NCBI GenBank assembly: GCA_036493475.1
Contig: DASXPS010000083.1
Coordinates: 1 to 64,000 of the forward strand
Length of the DNA stretch: 64,000 nucleotides
Reading direction: 5' to 3'
Source of the DNA: Sporichthyaceae bacterium
Lineage (GTDB): Bacteria; Actinomycetota; Actinomycetes; Sporichthyales; Sporichthyaceae
Both the position numbers and the translations under genes were made by a program. Under the pieces are notes generated by a model that had not been told where the DNA came from, ran no database searches, and worked only from the letters and a program-made list of their open reading frames with translations. This document shows, one piece after another, positions 42,817-50,249 of this stretch (the first letter of the stretch is position 1; each line of letters opens with the position of its first letter).

Positions 42817-44303
42817 GTCGGCTTCAATCCGTTCGGGACCTGCCAGGCGCCGCCATTGCGGGCGACCATGGTGAACCAGCATCTGGAGTCCGGCGTTTTC
42901 TGACCGACAGTCAGATTGATCGGGGCCACGGATCCGCCGAGCGTCTCATGCTTGATCTGGCCGGCGACTTTCAACAGGGCCGCGGAGGTGACGGTGGGAG
43001 TGGTCTTGGCGACGTCGGTGAGGAAGCGCTCGAACAGCAGGCCGGCGGTGAAGCCGATGACGGCCGCCGGGCCGGCGGGCCTGCTGCCCCCGTAGCGCTG
43101 GAAGTCGGTCACGTAGCGCTGGTACGCGGCGTTCTGCGCGTCCTTGCCGGTGACGCAGCAGAACGGCATGACCGGCATCTCCAGCCGGATGTTCCCGAGC
43201 CCGGCCTTCGTGGGGGTGTCCGGGTTCACGCTCGCGTACGGCTGGGTCCAGATCGGGTTGAATCCCTGCCGTGCGCACGACTGGCCGAGCCGCTGCAGGG
43301 CGGATGGGTCGGCGACGGTGAGCACGGTGGTCGCGCCGGCGGCCTTCATCGCCGAGCACTCACTGGTGAAGTCCAGCTGCGTCAGGCTGAACACCTTGGT
43401 GTAAACGAGGTTGAGGCCGTTCTTCTCGGCGAAGCGCTCCTCTATCTCCCAGTGCTTACCCTCGGCGCACGTCTGCGCCTCCTGGCAGGTCAGGAAGGCG
43501 AACTTGTTGTTCGCTGCGCCCGCGTGGGCCGCCTCGTAGGACAGGGCCCAGTAGTTGTTCTCGACCGTGGCGCACTGATTGAACAGAACGGGGGAGTCGT
43601 TCCAGGCACTCGACCCGCAGTCGCCGCCGATCGCCGGTACGCCCTTGCTCTGCAGGTAGGGCATCATGCCGCGGCTGGTGAACGGCGCCATCGACGCGAC
43701 GAGGGCGACCGCGCCCTGGTTCTCCACGCAGTCGCGGGCGTCGGCGAGCGCGACGTTCGGGTCGGAGCCGGAGTCCTTGACCATCAACCGGATCTGATGC
43801 CCCGCCACTCCGCCGTGCGAGTTCACGTCGCCGACCCAGGCCTGCGCCCCGTTCACGCCCTGCGCCAACGCGGCGCCGGCCGGTCCGCCGAGCTCGGAGA
43901 CCGAGCAGATGGTGATCGGCTTGTTGTCGGTGCGCGGCGCGGCCGCCGCGGCGCCGGTGCTCGTCGCGCTGCCCGCGTTGTTGTTCTTGGTCGAAGGCGT
44001 AGCGGTGCCCGGCACCGGCAACGTGCTGCTGCTCGGACCGGGGCGCGGTGCGGTGCCACCGGCCGTTGTCGGAAGGGGTAGGGCGCTCGGTGCGGCCACG
44101 CCCGGGTTGGTAGCCGTCGAACCGGTGGCGGTGCCCGTCGCAGCGCCGGTTCCGCCGGCGTCCTCGGTGACCGTGGTGACCGAGCCACCGTTGAGCGCGA
44201 TCAGCTCACCCTGGCTCAGCCGCGACCCGCACCCCGCCACGAGGGCGAGGCCGAGGGCCCCGGGCAGGACCGCGCGGAGAACGCGGGAACGGCGCGCAAA
44301 CAT
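42804..44303 (-). CDS. substrate-binding lipoprotein, branched-chain-amino-acid type (locus 2, copy 1)
   Basis: 499 residues. Lipobox LALVAGC, then GSRLSQGELIALNGGS, a long Thr/Gly/Ala linker and the type I binding fold beginning ITICSVSELGGPAGAALAQG. The cysteine patterns CQEAQTCAEGK and CCVTGKDAQN match the neighbouring copy. AGGAG precedes the ATG. First gene of the eight-gene minus-strand operon; the AATCAT box lies about 90 bases upstream. Two receptors in tandem may widen the ligand range of one permease. Confidence 0.92.
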   Translation of the reverse strand: MFARRSRVLRAVLPGALGLALVAGCGSRLSQGELIALNGGSVTTVTEDAGGTGAATGTATGSTATNPGVAAPSALPLPTTAGGTAPRPGPSSSTLPVPGTATPSTKNNNAGSATSTGAAAAAPRTDNKPITICSVSELGGPAGAALAQGVNGAQAWVGDVNSHGGVAGHQIRLMVKDSGSDPNVALADARDCVENQGAVALVASMAPFTSRGMMPYLQSKGVPAIGGDCGSSAWNDSPVLFNQCATVENNYWALSYEAAHAGAANNKFAFLTCQEAQTCAEGKHWEIEERFAEKNGLNLVYTKVFSLTQLDFTSECSAMKAAGATTVLTVADPSALQRLGQSCARQGFNPIWTQPYASVNPDTPTKAGLGNIRLEMPVMPFCCVTGKDAQNAAYQRYVTDFQRYGGSRPAGPAAVIGFTAGLLFERFLTDVAKTTPTVTSAALLKVAGQIKHETLGGSVAPINLTVGQKTPDSRCWFTMVARNGGAWQVPNGLKPTCRQ

Positions 44304-44389
44304 GCAGCTCCTGGGGCCGGGAAACGGGGAGCGTCACAGCTCGTTCGCTGCCTTCGGACGATACGTGGTGCAGCCCGCTTCGGGAAGAC

Positions 44390-44410
44390 GATAGTGAAGA
44401 TGATTTGTAG
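44390..44410 (-). promoter_or_regulatory. promoter region with shared AATCAT box (site E)
   Basis: On the minus strand CTACAAATCATCTTCACTAT lies about 90 bases before the lipoprotein ATG. AAATCATCTTCACT is identical to site D over 14 bases. Here a leader with a Shine-Dalgarno sequence follows, so the box is not limited to leaderless genes. Confidence 0.5.
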
Positions 44411-44507
44411 GGATGGGGCTCAAAGTCAAGCGTTACGGGCGACCAATAGCGAAAAACATCTACACAGTTATGCTTCGTCCAGGCTTGTGAACGGAGGAGC
44501 GAGGGCA

Positions 44508-45326
44508 GTGGAGGAAAAGGTGGCCGATTCGGTTCCCGTGCTGGTGCAGGTGGCCGACGGCGTGGGCACGATCTCGCTGAATCGTCCGCATCGCCACAAC
44601 GCGATCGACGACGACACCCACGACCGGCTGGTCGAGGCGTGGGACGAGGTCCTCGCCGACCCACGCGTCCGCGTCGTCCTGATCCGGGGCGAGGGCCCCT
44701 CGTTCTGTTCCGGGCGGGACACCGCCCAGCTCGGCGAGCGCGTCGCGGGGGAGAGCGACCTGTCCTTCGTCCGGCGGCATCAGCTGATCCGCGAGACCCA
44801 GCTGACCTCTGCGAAGCCGGTGATCGCCGCGGTCCGCGGCGCGACCTTCGGCGGAGGGCTGGAGATGGCGTTGGCCGCCGACATCCGCATCGCGGCGAGC
44901 GACGTGAAGATGGCCTTCCCGGAGATTCGGTTCGGGCTGATGCCCGACACCGGTGGCACCCCGTTGACCACAATGCTGGCCGGGCCGTCACGGGCGAAAT
45001 GGCTGGCGATGAGCGGCCGACCGATCGACGCCGCGCGCGCGTTGGCCTGGGGGTTGGTCGACGAGGTCGTCGAGCCGGAGGAGCTGGACAAGGTCGCGGC
45101 CGATTTCGCCGCGCAACTCGCCGAGTCCTCGTCCGAGGCGCTGTCGATGATCAAGAGCGCGGTCGACGGCATGTGGGCGGACGCGGTCCGGGCCGCCCTG
45201 CGGGCGGAGCTGCTCTCGCAGGTCGCGCTGTTCGCGGGCGAGGACTATCAGGCGCGCAAGCGGGCCGGACTGACCGACACTCATCCGGTCCTGCGCAACT
45301 CTCGAGACGAGGATTCCCATGCGTGA
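44508..45326 (+). CDS. enoyl-CoA hydratase/isomerase family protein
   Basis: 272 residues of the crotonase family. The CoA-binding region is GPSFCSGRDTAQL and the oxyanion-hole segment is GATFGGGLEMALAADIRIA. The usual second catalytic Glu area reads FGLMPDTGGTPLT, with Asp in place of the hydratase Glu, so isomerase, hydratase or another crotonase reaction is possible. GTG 44508 follows GGAGGAG at about 8 bases. An 8-base overlap joins it to the thiolase. It begins a four-gene beta-oxidation set. Confidence 0.9.
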   Translation: MEEKVADSVPVLVQVADGVGTISLNRPHRHNAIDDDTHDRLVEAWDEVLADPRVRVVLIRGEGPSFCSGRDTAQLGERVAGESDLSFVRRHQLIRETQLTSAKPVIAAVRGATFGGGLEMALAADIRIAASDVKMAFPEIRFGLMPDTGGTPLTTMLAGPSRAKWLAMSGRPIDAARALAWGLVDEVVEPEELDKVAADFAAQLAESSSEALSMIKSAVDGMWADAVRAALRAELLSQVALFAGEDYQARKRAGLTDTHPVLRNSRDEDSHA

Positions 45327-46455
45327 CGCGGTAATCGTGGACGCCGTTCGGACCCCGGTCGGCAAGCGGAACGGAGCACTGGCTGACGTGCACCCGGTCG
45401 ACCTTTCGGCACTGGTGCTCAACGAGCTCGTGCGTCGGACCGGCGTCGACCCGGCCGAGGTCGAGGACGTCATCTGGGGCGTCGGTGGGCAGTACGGCGA
45501 GCAGGGCTTGGACACCGCGCGCCAGGCGGTGCTCGCGGCGGGGTGGCCCGAGGACGTGCCGGGAGTGACCATCGACCGGCAGTGCGGCTCCTCGCAGCAG
45601 GCAATCCACTTCGCCGCGCAGGCGGTGCTGTCCGGCGACCATGACGTCGTCGTGGCCGGCGGCGTGGAGTCGATGACGCGCGTGGCGATGGGCATCACCG
45701 TCACCGCGCAGAGCAACCCGTATACGTCGCAGGGTTGGCAGGCCCGCTACGGCAGGTTGCCCAACCAGGGCATCGGCGCGGAGATGATCGCCGAGCGGTG
45801 GGGTCTGTCGCGCACGCAGCTCGACGAGTTCTCGGTGCGCAGTCACGAGCTGGCGGCAGCGGCGCAGGATCGCGGTTTGTTCGACGACGAGATCGTTCCC
45901 GTGGGTGAGTTCAGTACCGATGAGGGTGTGCGCCGCGGCGGGAGCGTCGAGAAGCTGGCGGGCCTCAAGACCGTTTTCAAGCAGGACGGTGTCATCCACG
46001 CCGGTAACGCCTCGCAGATCTCCGACGGCGCGGCCGCGCTGCTGGTGATGAGCGCAGAGAAGGCGCGGGCCCTGGGTCTGACGCCGATGGCGCGCTATCA
46101 CACCGGTGTGCTGGCCGGGGCCGATCCGATGATCATGCTGACCGCGCCGATTCCCGCGACGGAGAAGGCGCTCAAACGCAGCGGCCTCTCGATCGGGGAC
46201 ATCGGCACCTTCGAGGTCAACGAGGCGTTCGCGCCGGTGCCACTGGCGTGGGCGGCGGACCTGGGAGCCGATGCGCAGCGACTCAACCCCAATGGTGGCG
46301 CGATCGCGATCGGGCACCCGATCGGCGGCTCCGGCGCGCGGATCGCGACCACGCTGTTGCACCACATGCGCCGCGAGGGCATCCGCTACGGGCTGCAGAC
46401 CATGTGCGAGGGCGGCGGGCAGGCCAACGCCACCATCTTCGAATTGCTCGGCTGA
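45319..46455 (+). CDS. acetyl-CoA acyltransferase (thiolase)
   Basis: 378 residues. The nucleophile is Cys89 in DRQCGSSQQA, the second motif is NEAFA, His333 is in GHPIGGSGAR and Cys363 is in CEGGGQANA; all catalytic residues are present. It should cleave a 3-ketoacyl-CoA to acetyl- or propionyl-CoA. It resembles the FadA/FadA5 branch used for lipid and sterol side chains. It overlaps the crotonase gene by 8 bases and is 7 bases before the SDR. Confidence 0.93.
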   Translation: MRDAVIVDAVRTPVGKRNGALADVHPVDLSALVLNELVRRTGVDPAEVEDVIWGVGGQYGEQGLDTARQAVLAAGWPEDVPGVTIDRQCGSSQQAIHFAAQAVLSGDHDVVVAGGVESMTRVAMGITVTAQSNPYTSQGWQARYGRLPNQGIGAEMIAERWGLSRTQLDEFSVRSHELAAAAQDRGLFDDEIVPVGEFSTDEGVRRGGSVEKLAGLKTVFKQDGVIHAGNASQISDGAAALLVMSAEKARALGLTPMARYHTGVLAGADPMIMLTAPIPATEKALKRSGLSIGDIGTFEVNEAFAPVPLAWAADLGADAQRLNPNGGAIAIGHPIGGSGARIATTLLHHMRREGIRYGLQTMCEGGGQANATIFELLG

Positions 46456-46462
46456 GCCCGCG

Positions 46463-47233
46463 ATGGAGATCTCGGGTAGGTCCGCGCTGGTGACCGGCGG
46501 TGCCGGTGGCCTCGGCGAGGCGACGGTGCGCCGGCTGGTGGCCGAGGGCGCCAGGGTGGTCATCGCGGACCTTTCCGATGACCGCGGCGCGAAGCTCGCC
46601 GCCGATCTCGGTGATGCCACGGTGTACGTGCGCACCGACGTCACCGACGAGGCTTCGGTCGGTGCGGCGCTCGACGCCGCGGCCGGCCTCGGCGAACTGC
46701 GGCTCGTGGTGAACAGCCACGGCGGGCCGGTGGCCGGCATGCGGGTGCTGAACAAGGACGGCTCCCCGATGCCGCAGGAACTGTTCGACCGCACCGTGGC
46801 GCTCTACCTGTCCGGCACCTTCCAGGTGCTGCGGCTCGCCGCGGCCCGGATGGCGGGGCTCGACCCGCTGGACAGCGGCGTGCGCGGACTCGTGGTGAAC
46901 ACCGCGAGCATCGCGGCCTTCGAGGGCCAGGTCGGGCAGAGCGACTACAGCGCGGCCAAGGCCGGCGTGCACGGGCTGACCCTGGTGGCCGCTCGTGACC
47001 TGTCCGCCGTCGGCATCCGCGTGGTGACGATTGCGCCGGGCACGTTCTTCACCCCGGCGTTCCGGATGGAGGAGGAGCAGGCCCAGGAGTTGTGGGGCAA
47101 GACCGTGCCGTTCCCCAAGCGGATGGGCCGCGCCGCCGAGTACGCCGACCTGGTCGCCTTCCTCGCCCGCAACGACTACGTCAACGGCGAGACGATTCGC
47201 ATCGACGGCGCGCAGCGGTTCGGGCTGAGATAG
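46463..47233 (+). CDS. SDR, 3-hydroxyacyl-CoA dehydrogenase (HSD17B10-like)
   Basis: 256 residues. Cofactor loop TGGAGGLGEAT, catalytic Ser in NTASIAAFEGQ, and YSAAK. The pattern VLNKDG in the middle and the FEGQVGQSDYSAAKAG block resemble type 10 17beta-hydroxysteroid/2-methyl-3-hydroxybutyryl-CoA dehydrogenases. NNAG is replaced by NSHG. In this operon it would supply the dehydrogenation step between the hydratase and the thiolase. It starts 7 bases after the thiolase stop. Confidence 0.87.
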   Translation: MEISGRSALVTGGAGGLGEATVRRLVAEGARVVIADLSDDRGAKLAADLGDATVYVRTDVTDEASVGAALDAAAGLGELRLVVNSHGGPVAGMRVLNKDGSPMPQELFDRTVALYLSGTFQVLRLAAARMAGLDPLDSGVRGLVVNTASIAAFEGQVGQSDYSAAKAGVHGLTLVAARDLSAVGIRVVTIAPGTFFTPAFRMEEEQAQELWGKTVPFPKRMGRAAEYADLVAFLARNDYVNGETIRIDGAQRFGLR

Positions 47234-47237
47234 GCCG

Positions 47238-48758
47238 GTGCACCCGGGAATCTTCGCCGCGTCGCGGCCGCAGCACGCTGCCGTGGTGCTGCATCCGTCC
47301 GGCGCGACGCAGACCTATGCCGAACTCGATGCCGCGGCCAACCGGATCGCGCACGTGATGCGCGAGCTGGGCCTGACCCGGGGCGACCGCATCGCGATCC
47401 TGTTGCCCAACCATCCGCGGTACCTGGAGATCGCCTGGGCCGCGCAGCGCAGCGGCCTGTACTACGTGCCGGTGAACCACCACCTCACGCCGGCCGAGAC
47501 CGCCTACATCGTCTCCGATTGCGGGGCGCGACTGCTGGTCGGCAGTGCGGACCTGCTCGCCGTTGTCGCGGCCGAGGCATCCGACGTTGAGCACGTCGTC
47601 ACCGTCGACGGGGACCTGCCGGGTGCGCACCGCTACCACCAACTGTGCGCCGCACAATCTGCTGAACCATTGCCCGACGCCGCCGAGGGCGCTTGGATGT
47701 TCTACTCCTCCGGCACCACCGGGCGACCCAAGGGCATCGTGCCCGGCGCGGTCGGCGCACCGCTCGGCACGGTCACCCCGTTCGACCGCATCGTGCGGGA
47801 TCGCTTCGGTTACGACGACGACCTGCGCTACCTGGTGTCCGCGCCGCTGTACCACGCCGCACCGCTGGGCTGGTCCATGGCCGCGCACCGGGTGGGCGGC
47901 ACCGTGGTGGTGCTGGAGTCCTTCGACGCCGAGCAGTGCCTCGCCGCGATCGAACAGCACCGCATCACCCACGCGCAGTTCGTGCCCACCCACTTCGTGC
48001 GGATGCTCAAGCTGCCGGAAGCGGTGCGCAATGCCTACGACCTGAGCAGCCTGCAGGTGGTCATCCACGCCGCTGCACCCTGCCCGGTCGAGGTCAAAGA
48101 AGCGATGATCGACTGGCTGGGTCCGATCGTCACCGAGTTCTACTCCGGCAGCGAGGGCATCGGCTTCTGCATGATCTCCACCGACGAATGGCTCGCCCAC
48201 CGCGGCTCCGTGGGCCGGCCCGCGCTCGGCATCCCGCACATCCTGGACGACCAGGGTCGGGAACTGACGTCGGGTCAGGTCGGGGAGATCTGGTTCGAGA
48301 CCCCGGCAACCTTCGCCTACCACGGCGATCCGGACAAGACCGCCGGGGCGTGGAACGACCGCGGTTGGGCCACCTTCGGTGACCTCGGTTCGCTCGCCGA
48401 CGACGGTTACCTCTACCTCGCCGACCGTCGGGCCGATCTGGTGATCAGCGGCGGGGTGAACGTCTACCCGCGCGAGGCCGAGGACGTGCTGATCCTGCAC
48501 CCGGCCATCATCGACGTGGCCTGCGTCGGCGTCCCGGACACCGAATACGGCCAAGTACTCGTCGCTGCGGTACAACCCGCTGTGGCGGCAGCGTCCGGGG
48601 AGGACCTGCTCACCGCGTTGGACGGATTTGTGCGTGAGCGGTTGTCGGGATTCAAGTGCCCCCGCCGTTACGTCGTGCTGGAGGAAATCCCACGCTTGCC
48701 AACCGGCAAGGTGCTGCGGCGCGAACTTCTGTCGGTGCTCGAGAACCACGCCACATGA
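47238..48758 (+). CDS. acyl-CoA synthetase (FadD-type AMP ligase)
   Basis: 506 residues. The adenylation motif YSSGTTGRPKGIV, the SGSEGIGF region, DLGSLADDGYLYLADRR and the C-terminal lysine in LPTGKVLRREL are all present. It should activate a carboxylic acid to its CoA ester and so feed the operon. GTG at 47238 begins four bases after the SDR stop and lacks a strong ribosome site, which suggests coupling. The next gene is separately started, 22 bases later. Confidence 0.92.
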   Translation: MHPGIFAASRPQHAAVVLHPSGATQTYAELDAAANRIAHVMRELGLTRGDRIAILLPNHPRYLEIAWAAQRSGLYYVPVNHHLTPAETAYIVSDCGARLLVGSADLLAVVAAEASDVEHVVTVDGDLPGAHRYHQLCAAQSAEPLPDAAEGAWMFYSSGTTGRPKGIVPGAVGAPLGTVTPFDRIVRDRFGYDDDLRYLVSAPLYHAAPLGWSMAAHRVGGTVVVLESFDAEQCLAAIEQHRITHAQFVPTHFVRMLKLPEAVRNAYDLSSLQVVIHAAAPCPVEVKEAMIDWLGPIVTEFYSGSEGIGFCMISTDEWLAHRGSVGRPALGIPHILDDQGRELTSGQVGEIWFETPATFAYHGDPDKTAGAWNDRGWATFGDLGSLADDGYLYLADRRADLVISGGVNVYPREAEDVLILHPAIIDVACVGVPDTEYGQVLVAAVQPAVAAASGEDLLTALDGFVRERLSGFKCPRRYVVLEEIPRLPTGKVLRRELLSVLENHAT

Positions 48759-48780
48759 TGCCGAGGTAACGTCCACGGCC

Positions 48781-50241
48781 ATGAACGGGGAACTGAGCCG
48801 ACGGCGATTCCTGGTGCTCGGCGGTCTCGGCGTCGCGGCGACGACCTCGTGGGCGATGGGCCGCGGCGCCCCGGCAGGCGCTGCCGACCTGGCGGAACCG
48901 CCGGTACTGCGCAGCCATCGGGGTCGGCTCGAGGTCACGCTGGTCGCCGCGCCGGGGGTGCGACTGGCTGGGCGCGACACTCAAGCCCTGGGCTATAACG
49001 GCAGGTCACCGGGCCCCACGCTGCGGGTACGGCCGGGTGACGAGCTCGCCCTGCGGTTGACCAACAACCTGAGCACCCCGACGAACCTGCACACCCACGG
49101 ACTGCGTGTGTCCCCGCAGGGCAACGCCGACAACCCGTTCGTCATGGTCGACCCCGGCGCCTCGTTCGACTACCGCATCCAGATCCCGAAGGACCACCCG
49201 GTCGGCACCTTCTGGTACCACCCACACCACCACGGCACCACAGCGGACCAGATCTTCGGTGGCCTGGCCGGCGCGTTGGTGGTCGCGGCCGAACCGGACC
49301 TGTCCGTGACCCGCGAGCGTGTGCTGGTGATCACCGACACGACGCTGACCAAGGACGGACACGTCGCCGATCCCGGCGGGATGGGCCGGATGATGGGCCG
49401 GCGCGGGGACCTGGTTCTGGTCAATGGCGAACACCGGCCCACCCTGGCGGCGACCACCGGCACCACACAGCGCTGGCGCATCGTCAACGCCTGCGCGTCG
49501 CGGATCCTGCGGCTCCACCTGACCGGCCCCGGGCTGCACCAGATCGCGCTGGACGGGATTTACCTGCACCGGCCCCAGTCGGCCGGCGTCGTGTTGCTGT
49601 CCCCCGGCAATCGCGCGGACTTCTTGGTCAGCCCCGAAGCGCCGGGGCGCTTCGAGCTGCGCACCGAACCTCGCCCGCCCGAGGAGGACAACGGCAGCGG
49701 GCCGACGAACGCACCGGCACCCAAGCCGATCCGGCTGGCCACGCTGGCGGTCACCGGGTCCCGTCGCCGCGCACCGTCTCTGCCCACCGCCCTCCCGGCG
49801 GCACCCGCCATCACCGGTCCGGTGCACGGCAACCGCAAGATCACCTTCGAGATGACCATGGGTGGCATGGGCCTGGGCGGTCTGCTCCCGGACGGTATGG
49901 GCATGGGCGACGGCGGCATGGCCTGGACCATCGACGGGCGCAGCTTCGACCCCAAACGCGACGACCAGAAGGTCCGGGCGGGGGACGTCGAGGAGTGGAC
50001 GATCGCCAACGACAGCCCGATGGATCACCCGTTCCACCTGCATGTGTGGGGTTTCCAGGTGGTGGCCGACAGCAGCAACAACCCGGTCTCCGGCACGGCG
50101 CAGGACGTCGTCATGGTGCCCGCGAACGGTTGGGTGCGCGTCCGCGTCGCGTTCACCGGCTTCACCGGGCGCACCCTCTACCACTGCCACGTCGCCGACC
50201 ACTCCGACGCCGGGATGATGGCGACCGTCAACGTCAGCTGA
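48781..50241 (+). CDS. multicopper oxidase, Tat-exported
   Basis: 486 residues. A Tat signal (LSRRRFLVLGGLGVAATTSWA) covers about residues 6-38. Four copper motifs are visible: HTHG, WYHPHHHG, HPFHLHVWGF and HCHVADHSDAGM, the last with Met as axial ligand. A Met/Gly-rich stretch (MTMGGMGLGGLLPDGMGMGDG) lies before the third motif, as in CueO-like cuprous oxidases. Laccase-like or copper-detoxifying activity outside the membrane is likely. No copper regulator is adjacent; the CtaG-like gene is far away. Confidence 0.93.
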   Translation: MNGELSRRRFLVLGGLGVAATTSWAMGRGAPAGAADLAEPPVLRSHRGRLEVTLVAAPGVRLAGRDTQALGYNGRSPGPTLRVRPGDELALRLTNNLSTPTNLHTHGLRVSPQGNADNPFVMVDPGASFDYRIQIPKDHPVGTFWYHPHHHGTTADQIFGGLAGALVVAAEPDLSVTRERVLVITDTTLTKDGHVADPGGMGRMMGRRGDLVLVNGEHRPTLAATTGTTQRWRIVNACASRILRLHLTGPGLHQIALDGIYLHRPQSAGVVLLSPGNRADFLVSPEAPGRFELRTEPRPPEEDNGSGPTNAPAPKPIRLATLAVTGSRRRAPSLPTALPAAPAITGPVHGNRKITFEMTMGGMGLGGLLPDGMGMGDGGMAWTIDGRSFDPKRDDQKVRAGDVEEWTIANDSPMDHPFHLHVWGFQVVADSSNNPVSGTAQDVVMVPANGWVRVRVAFTGFTGRTLYHCHVADHSDAGMMATVNVS

Positions 50242-50249
50242 GGCCCGGG

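Noticed and set aside
44460-44480. CATCTACACAGTTATGC on the plus strand as another AATCAT box
   Set aside because: It resembles the 3' half of site A but lacks AATCAT and has an insertion, so it was not counted.
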